A stretch of DNA of 64,000 nt, from positions 1 through 64,000 of the forward strand of contig JAJTFB010000001.1 in assembly GCA_021300015.1 (NCBI GenBank), written 5' to 3'. The stretch comes from Pirellula sp. Its GTDB lineage: Bacteria > Planctomycetota > Planctomycetia > Pirellulales > Pirellulaceae. Both the position numbers and the translations under genes were made by a program. The notes under the pieces are model-generated. The model was not told the DNA's origin. It searched no databases and was given only the letters and a program-made list of their open reading frames with translations. Below, one piece after another: positions 37,643 through 47,421 of this stretch. Position 1 is the stretch's first letter. Each line of letters opens with the position of its first letter.

Positions 37643-39193
37643 ATGACCCAACTTGTATCGACTGATTTGAATCGAATTCGATGGTCTCGGCGCGGATTGT
37701 TTTCGATCGCGTTGCTAGCCGGAACTTTTGCAGCCGACGGGGCTATGGCCGAGGTCAAGCTCCCGAATATCTTCACCGACTCGATGGTGCTTCAGCAGAA
37801 GCAAGAAAATCGGATCTGGGGCAAGGACAATCCTGGCCAGGCCGTCACGATCAGCGTTGGGGAAACGAAACTAACTGCGACAACCGATGCGGCGGGGAAT
37901 TGGGAAGCCAAACTCCCAGCGATGGAAGTCGGCGCCCCGTTGACGATCACCGTAGTCGGGAGTTCGACCAAAACGATTTCGGACGTGTTGGTCGGAGAGG
38001 TCTGGGTCTGCTCAGGCCAGTCCAACATGCAATGGTCGGTGGCCCAGTCAAACGATCCGGATTTAGAGCGACTGGCCGCGAACTATCCGAACATCCGAAT
38101 GATCAATTTCCCGCAGACCGGCTCGCAGGAGCCGATCTGGAGCCATGACGATCGAAAGTGGAAAGTATGCAATCCAGAGAACGTGCCCCAGTTTTCCGCA
38201 GTGGGTTATTTCTTTGCTAGGCAAATCCACCAAACGACTGGCGTTCCGATCGGGATGGTCAACAACGCTTGGGGGGGGTCGGCCTGCGAAGCTTGGGTCA
38301 ATCCTGAATTGCTCAAGTCCGATGGTCGCTTCAACAAAATGATGGACAACTGGTCTGCCAATGCAGCGCGATTCAAGACGCTGAGCGATAAAACAGATCG
38401 CAGCCAAGAAGAAGAGGACCAACTGAAAAACCTCGGCAACCAAATGCGAGGCAATCAGCGTCCTGCGAATATTTACAACGGGGTCCTCAAGTCCCATCTC
38501 GGTTATGGCATCAAGGGAGCGATTTGGTACCAAGGGGAATCCAACGCATCGAGAGCCTACCAGTACCGTGACTTGTTCCCGTTGATGATCGACAACTGGC
38601 GCAAGGAATGGGGCCAAGGGGACTTCCCATTCTATTGGGTTCAATTGGCCGACTTTAAGGCCGAAGCCAAAGAACCAGCAGAGAGCGATTGGGCCGAGTT
38701 GCGAGAGGCTCAGACGATGACCCTTGATCGACTGGCCCATACGGGCCAAGCGGTCATCATCGACATCGGAGAGGGCAAGGACATTCACCCGAAGAACAAG
38801 GTCGACGTCGGCCGACGGTTGGCACGGCTGGCTTTGGCCAATGAGTATGGAATCCAAGTCGATCCGCAAAGTCCTCGGTATGCATCGATGCAAGCCGACG
38901 CCGATGCGATCGTCTTGAGCTTCAATCATCTAACCGGCGGATGGCGTCCATTTGACGTCAACGAGCCGATCGGCTTTACGATTGCAGGGGAGGACAAGAA
39001 GTTTTACCCCGCGGTGGCCAAGATCGTCGAAGGGAACAAGGTTCGCGTCTCGAGTCCTAGTGTGCCCAAGCCGGTATCGGTGCGGTATGCTTGGGCCGAC
39101 AATCCGGTTTGCAACATGTTCAGCACAAGCGGCTTGCCATTGACCCCATTCCGGACCGACGACTGGCCCGGGGTGACCGCCGGCCGCGAGTGA
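37643..39193 (+). CDS. sialate O-acetylesterase family protein, exported
   Basis: The 516-residue protein has a signal peptide (about 12-34, cut near DGAMA). The SGNH-type esterase landmarks are VCSGQSNMQW with the nucleophile Ser, WYQGESNAS, and KDIHPKNK with the catalytic His. A beta-sandwich domain before the first motif (LPNIFTDSMVLQQ) is typical of this family. The family removes O-acetyl groups from sialic acids or xylan-type sugars in the periplasm. The ATG at 37643 follows a GAAAGG ribosome site. Confidence 0.9.
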   Translation: MTQLVSTDLNRIRWSRRGLFSIALLAGTFAADGAMAEVKLPNIFTDSMVLQQKQENRIWGKDNPGQAVTISVGETKLTATTDAAGNWEAKLPAMEVGAPLTITVVGSSTKTISDVLVGEVWVCSGQSNMQWSVAQSNDPDLERLAANYPNIRMINFPQTGSQEPIWSHDDRKWKVCNPENVPQFSAVGYFFARQIHQTTGVPIGMVNNAWGGSACEAWVNPELLKSDGRFNKMMDNWSANAARFKTLSDKTDRSQEEEDQLKNLGNQMRGNQRPANIYNGVLKSHLGYGIKGAIWYQGESNASRAYQYRDLFPLMIDNWRKEWGQGDFPFYWVQLADFKAEAKEPAESDWAELREAQTMTLDRLAHTGQAVIIDIGEGKDIHPKNKVDVGRRLARLALANEYGIQVDPQSPRYASMQADADAIVLSFNHLTGGWRPFDVNEPIGFTIAGEDKKFYPAVAKIVEGNKVRVSSPSVPKPVSVRYAWADNPVCNMFSTSGLPLTPFRTDDWPGVTAGRE

Positions 39194-39290
39194 TTTCGGC
39201 TGCTGCATCTATGGCTCCCGCTCCGCGCGCCGGAGAGGTAGCCGGGGTCTGAGGGTTGTTGGTTCATCGTAAGAGATTCATTGGTTTTTT

Positions 39291-39538
39291 GCCCCAACGG
39301 GGCGCAAGGTGATAGCCCAGGGCAAAGCGAAGCGCCGCCCTGGGTTCGAATGTCCCGTAAAATGGGTCTGCGACCCGTTTTGGATGATCGCGATCGATTC
39401 GCCACCTACTCGCACGGCCTCGGAGGGCCATGCTACGCTTGGCAACTCACCTTCCGTTAAATGGGTCTGCGACCCGTTTGTGGGTGATCGCGATCGATTC
39501 GCCACCTACCCGCACGGCCTCGGAGGGCCATGCTACGC
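39291..39538. repeat. composite intergenic repeat element
   Basis: The 357-bp gap between the sialate esterase and the convergent oxidoreductase gene is filled with repeats. GCCCCAACGGGGC at 39291-39303 forms a hairpin, and AGCCCAGGGC with GCCCTGGGTT (39315-39345) forms a second one. Then an about 83-bp unit occurs twice (39355-39437 and 39454-39538), each starting with the hairpin AAATGGGTCTGCGACCCGTTT and containing GATCGCGATCGATTCGCC. No gene is supported here. Confidence 0.85.
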
Positions 39539-39550
39539 CCCCCAAATCAC

Positions 39551-40942
39551 TTAGGAATCGCCGTATTCGCGGGTCGTTAGGATCCCTGGCTGAGGCACCG
39601 GATAGATGCCTTGTGCGTTGGCTCGGACCGGTGCTGGGCTATCGAAGCTCATCGTCTCGAGACCCGGTGCAAACTCGTGCTCGCAATTGAGCATTTCGTC
39701 ATAAGTCACCTTCACGCCGGTGTGAGCCGCCATTCGTCCCATGCTCGTTACCACGCTTGCTTTGACCCCTCGCTCGACCTCGTTGTAAGGCAAATCCTTG
39801 CGGATAGCATTGATCAGATCGTTCCATTCGAGTTGATATGGGTTCGGCTCGGACTTTGGGCCCTCCCAAAGGATATTGTTGCGGGTCATGTTCTGACCTT
39901 GGTAAATCCTGCACTTGGCCGGCGAGTGGCCCGATGCCGAGATCACCGCGCTGCCCTTGGTTCCGTGGGCATAGCTGGCAAACTCGTTGTGGCAACCTGG
40001 AATCGTGCGCCCGTTGACGAACATCTTGGTGCCGTCAGCAAACGTGTACTCGATCGAATAGGTATCGAAGTTCTGGTCGACGCAATCGTTTCGATAGTGC
40101 CTTCCTCCGGAAGCTACCGCGTTGACCGGCCAGTCTTCCTTCATCCAGCAGCATTCGTCGATGTTGTGGATCAAGAAGTCGCTGACAGCGCCGCCGCTGG
40201 CCCAAAGAAATCCGTGGAATCGGCTCAGTTGGTAGAGCAGTTCGCTCTTCATGTCCTCGGGTTGTTTGGTCGCAGCAGCCGAGCCGGTTGGACCGGCCAT
40301 CCGGTAGGCTCTGAGCATGAGCAGATCGCCGATCTCGCCGTTGCGAATCCTATCGAGCAACTCTCCGCGCACGATGCAGTGTCGGCACATGAGGCCAACG
40401 CCGACTTTCAAATTCCGTTCGACCGAGAGCTTGCCCAACTCGAACATCTTGCGGCTCGCAGGACCATCGACCGTCACGGGCTTCTCCATAAAGACGTTGA
40501 GTCCCTTCTCGATGGCGTACTTGAACATCACCCAGCGAAACGCAGGTGGAGTGGTCAAGATCGCCACGTCGCCAGGACGCAGGGTATCCATCGCCTGCTT
40601 GTATCCATCGAAGCTCACGAATTGCCGTTCCTTGGGCACATCGACCTTCTTGGGATGATTTTCTTTGAGTCGCGAGTAGCTACTGGAGAGTCGATTTTCG
40701 AAGACATCGGCCATGGCGACGAGCTCGATTTCGCCGTTGTCGACTTGGAGTGCGTTTTCAGCCGCCCCGGTACCACGCCCCCCGCAACCGATCAGCGCCA
40801 CACGAATCTTGTTGTCCTCGGCCGCATGGACCGAGCGAGAGAGGGTCGAGGTCAAGCCTGCGGCGGCAGCCAAGCTTGTGGAGGTCTTCATAAAGTTTCT
40901 TCGGCTAGCCGAAGACGCAGCAGGGTTGTTTTCAAGGTTCAT
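39551..40942 (-). CDS. Gfo/Idh/MocA family oxidoreductase, Tat-exported
   Basis: The 463-residue protein starts with a twin-arginine signal (SRRNFMKTST then a mild hydrophobic stretch ending SVHAA). The Rossmann domain begins IRVALIGCGGRGTGA, and EKPVTVDGPASRKM carries the family's catalytic Lys region. These NAD(P)-dependent enzymes act on sugars. Folding before Tat export fits cofactor loading in the cytoplasm. The ATG at 40942 is chosen at the head of the Tat signal. SUMF1 and DUF1080 genes lie upstream on the same strand. Confidence 0.93.
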   Translation of the reverse strand: MNLENNPAASSASRRNFMKTSTSLAAAAGLTSTLSRSVHAAEDNKIRVALIGCGGRGTGAAENALQVDNGEIELVAMADVFENRLSSSYSRLKENHPKKVDVPKERQFVSFDGYKQAMDTLRPGDVAILTTPPAFRWVMFKYAIEKGLNVFMEKPVTVDGPASRKMFELGKLSVERNLKVGVGLMCRHCIVRGELLDRIRNGEIGDLLMLRAYRMAGPTGSAAATKQPEDMKSELLYQLSRFHGFLWASGGAVSDFLIHNIDECCWMKEDWPVNAVASGGRHYRNDCVDQNFDTYSIEYTFADGTKMFVNGRTIPGCHNEFASYAHGTKGSAVISASGHSPAKCRIYQGQNMTRNNILWEGPKSEPNPYQLEWNDLINAIRKDLPYNEVERGVKASVVTSMGRMAAHTGVKVTYDEMLNCEHEFAPGLETMSFDSPAPVRANAQGIYPVPQPGILTTREYGDS

Positions 40943-41023
40943 AGCAAGACTCCGAATTTGGAAGGATTCAATCCGTAAGGGATTCAAGAATAGGAATGGA
41001 GGAAGTGGTAGGAAGGTAACGTT

Positions 41024-42130
41024 TTAGCGTTCGAGGGGTACAGCGCGTTCCTTTTGGATCGGTTCGGAGTACTCCCAGAATTTGTTTTTTTCTTCTTCGG
41101 TCGGTTCGTTCAGAGGTCGAACGATCCGGAACCCGACATGCAGTGCGTCGGTCAAATACCAAATGCTCACCGGTGACTGTGGGTCTTGTGCGATCCAATC
41201 CTCGGTGGAGCCTTCGCGCGATCCGCTTCGCAATGCCTGAGCATCCTGGTTCCATCCACCCCCCCGAACGACTCGAGGATACAGGGTCTTGGGGACCAGC
41301 AACGGATTCTCCTTGGGCAAATCTGCCGGGAAGCCTTCGGGCAAGTGCTGATCGAGCACCCACTCGGCAACGTTCCCGTGCATATCGTGCAATCCCCACG
41401 GATTAGGCTTCTTGAGCCCGACCTTGTGGTAGCCTTCGCCTGCGTTGTCGAGAAACCAAGCGTAGTTTTCTAGTTCGGCCGGATCCGATCCGAACGAATA
41501 AGCGTCCTTGGTACCGGCTCGGCAAGCGTATTCCCACTCGGCTTCGGTGGGCAAGCGGTAGTACCGTCCGGTCTTGCGAGAGAGCCACTTGCAGAAGGTT
41601 CGCGCGGCGTGCTGGGTCATGCAGATGGCTGGATATCCGTGCTTGCCCATCCCGAAGGTCATGTCGGTATAGGGCTTGGTCGGCTGGCTTTTTTGGAATT
41701 CGTCGGCCAGTTCGTCCCGCTTGGTGGCTTGGACTTTATTGACCTCGCGGTAAAAAACGTCCAGGTCAGACATCCAAACATCGTAGGCGTCCCAAGTGAC
41801 TTCGAACTTGGCCATCCAAAATGGACCGACCTGAACTTCGTGCACCGGGCCTTCGTCGCCCTTACGGCCTGTCTCGGATTCGGCCGTGCCCATCGCGAAG
41901 CTTCCGCCGGGGATCGGCAGCATCTCGATTTTCGCAGGCGAGTGTTCGATGCGTTCGATGTACGGGCGCATCTGCTCCTGGGTTGTAGCGACCGACTCGG
42001 GGACCAGGAGTTGAAGTTCCTCGGCCGAAGCCTTGGTCTCTTGGGACCGAGCCGATTGCAAAGAGCAAACGACCAGCGAGACGGCCAAGCAGCCGATAGC
42101 CACTTGGAGTCTTAGGATTCTACGATTCAA
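41024..42130 (-). CDS. SUMF1 / formylglycine-generating-enzyme-fold protein, exported
   Basis: The 368-residue protein has a signal peptide (cut near SARSQ). The SUMF1 fold follows, with IPGGSFAMGT, EVQVGPFWMAKFEVT, YRLPTEAEWEYACRAGT, NVAEWV and VVRGGGWNQDAQALRS. Active sulfatase-modifying enzymes need two Cys near the C-terminus; I do not see that pair, so it may be a binding or structural member. The start is a TTG at 42130 with GAAAGG upstream; no ATG lies near the signal peptide. No sulfatase gene is in the window. Confidence 0.87.
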   Translation of the reverse strand: MNRRILRLQVAIGCLAVSLVVCSLQSARSQETKASAEELQLLVPESVATTQEQMRPYIERIEHSPAKIEMLPIPGGSFAMGTAESETGRKGDEGPVHEVQVGPFWMAKFEVTWDAYDVWMSDLDVFYREVNKVQATKRDELADEFQKSQPTKPYTDMTFGMGKHGYPAICMTQHAARTFCKWLSRKTGRYYRLPTEAEWEYACRAGTKDAYSFGSDPAELENYAWFLDNAGEGYHKVGLKKPNPWGLHDMHGNVAEWVLDQHLPEGFPADLPKENPLLVPKTLYPRVVRGGGWNQDAQALRSGSREGSTEDWIAQDPQSPVSIWYLTDALHVGFRIVRPLNEPTEEEKNKFWEYSEPIQKERAVPLER

Positions 42131-42205
42131 GACGAGACCTTTCGTAACGAGTAAAAAAAGCGACCGACATCGGGCCTGAGAGACTCAGCGAGGATGGATT
42201 TCGAA

Positions 42206-43552
42206 TCAGTTACCCAGGGGCAAAACTTCGATGCTGCGGAACTTCACAGGATCGGAGTGGCCTGCAAAGCCGATGTGGCCGCTGGCTCGGTCCTTGCCCG
42301 GGTGAGGCGTGTTGGCCATGAATTCGCTGATGGTAGCCAAGTCGGTATCGAGGATTCGCGTGCCGTTGAGTTCGACGACAATCTTCGATCCGGTGACTTC
42401 GATCCGTTCGTGGTTCCATTGTCCGGTGGGGCGCAGATAACCTCGCTTGGCCGCTGCCATGCCGTAGGCGCTGCCGTGGGCTTGTCGCGGGTCGATGGTT
42501 TTGTAATTTGCGTGCCCATCATCGAGGACTTGCAGTTCGGTCATGCCGACATAAGCGGCATCGCCGTGACGAAGGTCTTTGGGGAGTTGTTCGATTTCCT
42601 CGACGCTTGGGTAGCGGATTGCGATCCCGTTGTTACCAGCAGGTGGCAATTGGAAATCGAAGCGGAAGACGAAGTCGCCGTAGCTTTTTTCGGTGTACAA
42701 AACACCTCCCTTGCCTTGCATGCATTGGATGGCACCTTCGCTGACGGTGTAGTTTCCAGTGGCACCTTTCCAGCCGGCCAAGTCCGTGCCGTTGAAAAGA
42801 ACGTTGAACTTCGAAGCATTCTTCTGGATCGCTTCGGATTCGGCTTTGTGGAGAATCTCGTTGGCTTGGGTGTCGGAGTATTCTTGGATCGTGATATTGC
42901 GGAAACGGATTTCACCTCCGTGGGTCTGGAGTTGGATCGGTCCACGTTGGATCAGAGGTTGCCCTGGGGCGAAGAAATCGTGCAATCGGGCATCGGCGAC
43001 AACCGCTTTACCGTTGAGCCAAACCCAGCAGCGTTCTCCGACCAAACGCATCTTCATGGTGTTCCATTGGCCGATGGGGTTATCGGCCCGGACCATCGGG
43101 TCCTTGCCGGTCCAACCCGCGGGGTTATTCCACAGGCCACCGCTCCCTTTTTCGTTTCCGTTCCTGCGATTGTTCTCTGCATCGGGATCCCAGATTTGGA
43201 CTTGGGGGATGCCTCGGAGGTAGATACCCGAATCACAATCCTTGGCGATTTTGTAATCGAGCGAGAGCTCAAAATCTCCGTAGTCAGCGTTGGTCGAGAG
43301 GTAAGCCCCTTTTCCATCGTTGATGATTTCGTTGCCTTCGATTTTCCAATGGTCTGCGATTTCCTGGTTCCATTTGACTTTATCGGCTTCGGGAGTCGAT
43401 TCCCATTTGCGAGGGTCGACCGTGGGGCGACCGTGCCAGCCGCTTAGGTCTTTGCCGTTAAAGAGCGCCACAGGTTCTGCGGCTTGGGCCATCGAGACGG
43501 CGAGCAATGCCGGGGAAACCCAAGCAAATACGTGACGGAGAGTTTGATTCAT
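42206..43552 (-). CDS. exported protein with two DUF1080 (3-keto-disaccharide hydrolase) domains
   Basis: The 448 residues begin with a signal peptide (cut near AQAAE). Two DUF1080 units follow: VALFNGKDLSGWHG at about 28 and NVLFNGTDLAGWKG at about 243. Each is a concanavalin-like beta sandwich; the first has DYGDFELSLDYKI and DSGIYLRG, the second YGDFVFRFDFQLP and GIAIRYP. The family is linked to sugar binding or 3-keto-glycoside cleavage. It is probably co-transcribed with the SUMF1 and Gfo/Idh/MocA genes. Confidence 0.9.
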   Translation of the reverse strand: MNQTLRHVFAWVSPALLAVSMAQAAEPVALFNGKDLSGWHGRPTVDPRKWESTPEADKVKWNQEIADHWKIEGNEIINDGKGAYLSTNADYGDFELSLDYKIAKDCDSGIYLRGIPQVQIWDPDAENNRRNGNEKGSGGLWNNPAGWTGKDPMVRADNPIGQWNTMKMRLVGERCWVWLNGKAVVADARLHDFFAPGQPLIQRGPIQLQTHGGEIRFRNITIQEYSDTQANEILHKAESEAIQKNASKFNVLFNGTDLAGWKGATGNYTVSEGAIQCMQGKGGVLYTEKSYGDFVFRFDFQLPPAGNNGIAIRYPSVEEIEQLPKDLRHGDAAYVGMTELQVLDDGHANYKTIDPRQAHGSAYGMAAAKRGYLRPTGQWNHERIEVTGSKIVVELNGTRILDTDLATISEFMANTPHPGKDRASGHIGFAGHSDPVKFRSIEVLPLGN

Positions 43553-43876
43553 AGCGGATAGCAAGGTGGGGTTAGAAGGACCGATGGGGCAACAGGTGCG
43601 AGTGCACCGACTGAGCGTGGAGTTCGATTTTACCAAGAAAATCCACGTCGGTCGATTTTGAAGTTCGATTTTGAGGGTTGAAATTGCGCCTAGAAACCAA
43701 GATAAATTACCGGACCCGTACCCTGCCGTCTCCCAAGATGTAAAGTATTGGAGCGAATTCCATCGATCAGGTCATCCCAGCAAGGCACCGGAGTGCTCAT
43801 GATCGCTCTGGAATGTCTGGAGTGTTCTTAGGCAAATCCCCGGAATTTAGAAACACCTCAACGATTCTTGTAACTT
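43553..43876. other. 324-bp divergent intergenic region
   Basis: This separates the minus-strand DUF1080 gene from the plus-strand ABC ATPase gene. It is AT-richer near 43655-43760. I see no tRNA, no perfect inverted repeat and no clear promoter boxes. The ABC gene has only a weak ribosome site. Confidence 0.45.
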
Positions 43877-44872
43877 ATGGTCTCCACGTCGACCAAGCTC
43901 TTGGCGATTGATGTTCAACAACTCTCCAAAACCTACCGCGAAGGTATCGTCTTTCCTCGGCTGCACCCTGCGCTCAAGGATGTCTCGTTGCAGGTTCGCA
44001 GCGGCGAAGTCTTTGGATTGCTCGGTCCCAACGGAGCTGGCAAAACGACACTGATCAAAGTCCTTCTCGGGATCCTGCACCCGACTCAAGGGGTCGCCGA
44101 GGTCTTGAAGCAACCGGCCGGCAGCAAAGCCGCCCGCCGCAAGATCGGATACCTGCCGGAGAACTTGGTCTTCCCAAGACACCACACCGGGCGAAGCGCC
44201 CTGTACTTCTACGGTCGCTTGAGCGAGATGAGCGACTCGCAAATCGCGGCCCGTGAAAACGAACTTTTTGACTTGGTCAGTTTGCAAGGGCGTCAGAATG
44301 AAGCCGTCCGTCGCTACTCCAAAGGGATGCGTCAGCGGCTCGGACTGGCCCAAGCGATGTTGCACGACCCGGACTTGCTAATCCTCGACGAACCGACCGA
44401 CGGCCTCGATCCCATGGGCCGCTCGCAAATCCGGGATGTGCTCGACAAACTCAAGCAGCGTGGCAAGACGGTCTTTCTCAACAGCCATATCCTCCAGGAA
44501 GTCGAACTGATCTGCGACCGAGTTGCGATCATGGCCCTGGGCCGCCTGCGCGGCATCGGAACGATCGATGAACTGATACGAAGCCACAGCGATGAACAAG
44601 CCGGGAGTCTCAAACTGGAAGTGTTCGCATCGCCCGATCGAATCCGTACGTTGTCGATTGTCCCGGACGGTGGACTTGTCGAAACGATCGACTTCGGTGG
44701 ACTCAACGACCAGAGCCTAAGTCGCATCGCTGTCGAGAAGATCGACCAAGCCGGTGTGGACCGATTGGTCGATGGGCTTCGAAACGCCGAGTTGAGTATC
44801 CTGCGGATGGAGCGAGCCCGTCCTAGTCTCGAACAGGTCTTTATGAATATCGTCGGAGCAGCCAAGTCATGA
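43877..44872 (+). CDS. ABC transporter ATP-binding protein (ABC-2 type exporter)
   Basis: The 331-residue ATPase has Walker A GPNGAGKTTL, signature YSKGMRQRLGLAQ, Walker B LLILDEPTDGLDP and a switch His in LNSHIL. A C-terminal domain of about 100 residues follows, as in ABC-2 multidrug, gliding or Nos-type exporters. It overlaps the permease gene by 4 bp (ATGA), so the pair forms one exporter. The substrate is unknown. Confidence 0.93.
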   Translation: MVSTSTKLLAIDVQQLSKTYREGIVFPRLHPALKDVSLQVRSGEVFGLLGPNGAGKTTLIKVLLGILHPTQGVAEVLKQPAGSKAARRKIGYLPENLVFPRHHTGRSALYFYGRLSEMSDSQIAARENELFDLVSLQGRQNEAVRRYSKGMRQRLGLAQAMLHDPDLLILDEPTDGLDPMGRSQIRDVLDKLKQRGKTVFLNSHILQEVELICDRVAIMALGRLRGIGTIDELIRSHSDEQAGSLKLEVFASPDRIRTLSIVPDGGLVETIDFGGLNDQSLSRIAVEKIDQAGVDRLVDGLRNAELSILRMERARPSLEQVFMNIVGAAKS

Positions 44873-47298
44873 AGCCCTACATTGCCGTTCTCTACGATAG
44901 CTTGATCGAATCGGTCCGATCGCGCGTGCTCTGGATTCTCATGGCCGGTTGGCTGTTGATCCTCATCGCGCTATTTCCACTTTCGATGTCCGAAGAGGAA
45001 ACGTATCGGATCAGTTCCTCGGACCTTACCAACGCCCGAGCGATGCTCGATCAGTTAGCCCAAGCCACCGCAGGGCGAGGGACCCGAGCCCAACGCGCCG
45101 TCTACGAGAAGCTCGACGAAGACCTCCAAGGCACCTTGAAGGATCGACTGCGAACGCAAAAACGAGTCCCGGTCGGGCAGCTTGTCGCTTCGCTCAACGA
45201 ATTGCTAGGCCGAGAGGACCTGTACGAAAAAGAAGCTTGGCCCACGGCCGAGCGACGCGAGGAACTCAAGGAACTCATCGAGGACAAGTCAAAGAACCCA
45301 GCGGAACTCCAGAAACTCAACCGCAGACTCATCGACTTGGCATTCCCGGGCTCGATCCGATCGGCGAGCGGACAAGCCACCTGGATCACTTACGCGGGGA
45401 TGAAGTTCATGGATCCGCTCCCCTTTACCCTGAGGCAGATTCGACCCTTCATCGAAGCCTCCTTGTTTCCATTCATCATGTGGCTCGGCCTTGGCCAAAT
45501 CGCCATGATGGTCGCCATCGTCGTGACCGCGCCGATGATTCCCGATATGTTCCAAACCGGCTCGCTCCACCTGCTCTTGAGCAAGCCCCTGTCTCGAAGC
45601 TTGCTGTTTTTGAGCAAATACCTAGGCGGCTGCATTTTTGTCGCGATGAACGTCGGGGTCTTTTTGGTAGGCCTGTACTTCTACGCCGGAATACAACTGG
45701 GAATCTGGAACCGAGGGATCCTCTGGTGCATCCCGCTCTTTATTTTTTCCTTCATGATCTTCTATTCGGTCTCTGCTTTGGTAGGACTCGTTTGGAAAAA
45801 CCCCATCATCTGCGTCGTTCTCACGGCCCTGTTCTGGGGACTGTGCTTTACCATCGGTGTAGTCCGCGGTTTTGCCGAAGGCTTCCTCAAAGGCCCCCCG
45901 ACAATCCAATCGATCGTCGCCGTCGGCGATACCCCCATCGCGGCCAACCAACAAGGGCGATTGCTGTTTTGGAACGAGCCCCTCAATACATGGCAAGTCG
46001 GTTTCGGCGAAGTCAACGGCCAGCGTGTCCTCGGACCGATCATGGATACCCAGCAAGGCATCCTCTACTTCGGACGCACTCGCTTTGTCCCCTTCGGCTT
46101 AGGCGGTAACGACTCGCCAAGACTCGATATCGTGAAGCTCCCGGAACTGAAACTCCCGGCACTATCGGGCAAAGCATCCGAGGCGACGGATATCCCAGCA
46201 ACGGAGATCCCAGCAACGGAGATCCCAGCGACAGATATCCCAGCGGATATCCCAGCGACTAGCGAGACCGAGACGGCCAAGAAAAAAACTCGCAACCTGT
46301 GGGACGACTCAAGACTCGATACGGCCCCGGAGTTGCCCAATGGCACCTCCGAGATTCTCCCCTGGCGGGATTCGTTTTTGTCCCTGACTGCCGATGGACT
46401 TTTTTGGTTCGATCGAGAGTCGGCCGCCAAAGCCGATCAACAAAAGATCTCGGTGTTGGGATTCGATCTGAAATTGCCCCAAGCGACCGAAGCGCATAAG
46501 AAAATCACCGATGCCGATTGGGACTACCGCCGACCGATCGCTGCGAACATCGTTCCAGGGAGCGACTCGGTCGTTCTGGCGTCCAAAGGAAAATTGGTGC
46601 GATTGGATTTCGACGGCAAGAAGCTTCAGAAACAAAACAGCATCGATCTGGATATCCCCGCCGAGACCGTCGTGAACCTTGTCGTATGCGGTCGCATCGC
46701 GATCGTATGCCCCGATACGATGCCCCCTGTATTGGTCGACATCGATCGGATGGAAAAGGTCGGTACCCTCGAGGCCATCGGCCAAAAGACGATCAAGCGC
46801 ACCGCCCAATGCGACGACGGCAGAGTCGCACTCTTGGAACGCGACGGCCGCCTGTGGGTCCTGAGCAGCAACCCAAATGGTCCACTGCCAGTGAATCTCA
46901 CCGCACCGAATCTCTCTGGCCAAGGAAACATCTCTTCGATGGCTTTCGACAAGTCGGGCCGATTGTGGGTGGCTCACCATGTCAAACAACTCGATGTTTG
47001 GGACAATCAATTGACCCGCTCTGAAAAAGCCTATCGCCCGAGCCGAACGACTCCTGAGTTCCTCTACGACTACCTGATCAACCCGTTCTACTTGGTCAAT
47101 CCCAAGCCTTCGGCGATCCAAGAGACGATCCAATACGTTCTGAAAAATCCCGAAAACAAAATCAGCGCCATCGATCGCGCCGACTTGGATATGCCCCAGG
47201 TCGTCTCGGACCCTTGGCAGCCCATCTGGAGCAACGGCATTTTTATCGCTGTGATGCTTTCGGTAAGCTGCTGGCTGTTGTACCGCCAGGACTTGTAG
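44869..47298 (+). CDS. ABC-2 type permease with large inserted soluble domain
   Basis: This 809-residue partner has a first helix (about 18-40), a helical soluble stretch (about 60-170), then about five helices between 190 and 345. A long soluble region at about 350-780 has short propeller-like repeats (GRIAIVCPD, DGRVALLERDGRLWVLSS, SGRLWVAHH), and a last helix follows before the C-terminus. Around residues 440-465 a 15-bp DNA repeat gives A-T-E-I-P units. ABC-2 permeases are usually 250-500 residues long, so the soluble domain is an addition. Its side of the membrane is unclear. Confidence 0.83.
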   Translation: MKPYIAVLYDSLIESVRSRVLWILMAGWLLILIALFPLSMSEEETYRISSSDLTNARAMLDQLAQATAGRGTRAQRAVYEKLDEDLQGTLKDRLRTQKRVPVGQLVASLNELLGREDLYEKEAWPTAERREELKELIEDKSKNPAELQKLNRRLIDLAFPGSIRSASGQATWITYAGMKFMDPLPFTLRQIRPFIEASLFPFIMWLGLGQIAMMVAIVVTAPMIPDMFQTGSLHLLLSKPLSRSLLFLSKYLGGCIFVAMNVGVFLVGLYFYAGIQLGIWNRGILWCIPLFIFSFMIFYSVSALVGLVWKNPIICVVLTALFWGLCFTIGVVRGFAEGFLKGPPTIQSIVAVGDTPIAANQQGRLLFWNEPLNTWQVGFGEVNGQRVLGPIMDTQQGILYFGRTRFVPFGLGGNDSPRLDIVKLPELKLPALSGKASEATDIPATEIPATEIPATDIPADIPATSETETAKKKTRNLWDDSRLDTAPELPNGTSEILPWRDSFLSLTADGLFWFDRESAAKADQQKISVLGFDLKLPQATEAHKKITDADWDYRRPIAANIVPGSDSVVLASKGKLVRLDFDGKKLQKQNSIDLDIPAETVVNLVVCGRIAIVCPDTMPPVLVDIDRMEKVGTLEAIGQKTIKRTAQCDDGRVALLERDGRLWVLSSNPNGPLPVNLTAPNLSGQGNISSMAFDKSGRLWVAHHVKQLDVWDNQLTRSEKAYRPSRTTPEFLYDYLINPFYLVNPKPSAIQETIQYVLKNPENKISAIDRADLDMPQVVSDPWQPIWSNGIFIAVMLSVSCWLLYRQDL
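46187..46260 (+). repeat. 15-bp tandem repeat inside the ABC permease gene
   Basis: Units resembling GCAACGGAGATCCCA repeat about five times and encode alternating A-T-D-I-P and A-T-E-I-P. The array lies in the linker before the propeller-like region and stays in frame. Confidence 0.8.
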
Positions 47299-47338
47299 AG
47301 TCCACTCGGCTGGCTCACAATGAGCAGCGAATCGATCG

Positions 47339-47383
47339 CCTGAGGTTTACTTGCCCGAGGTTTACTTGCCTGAGATCCATCTG
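47339..47383. repeat. 15-bp tandem repeat upstream of the PhyH gene
   Basis: Two near-identical units of CCTGAGGTTTACTTG (47339 and 47354) and a degenerate third (47369) lie in the 123-bp gap between the ABC permease and the dioxygenase gene. Confidence 0.8.
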
Positions 47384-47421
47384 CATCCACTTACATCCCC
47401 TCTCGAAAGCACACTGGTTCC

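Noticed and set aside
39611-40978. Long open frame (455 codons) on the plus strand
   Set aside because: It is antisense to the clear Gfo/Idh/MocA gene over its whole length and has no recognisable motif; it is a product of GC-rich codon structure.
42194-43447. Long plus-strand frame (417 codons) opposite the DUF1080 gene
   Set aside because: It mirrors the codon pattern of the real gene and shows no domain or ribosome site.
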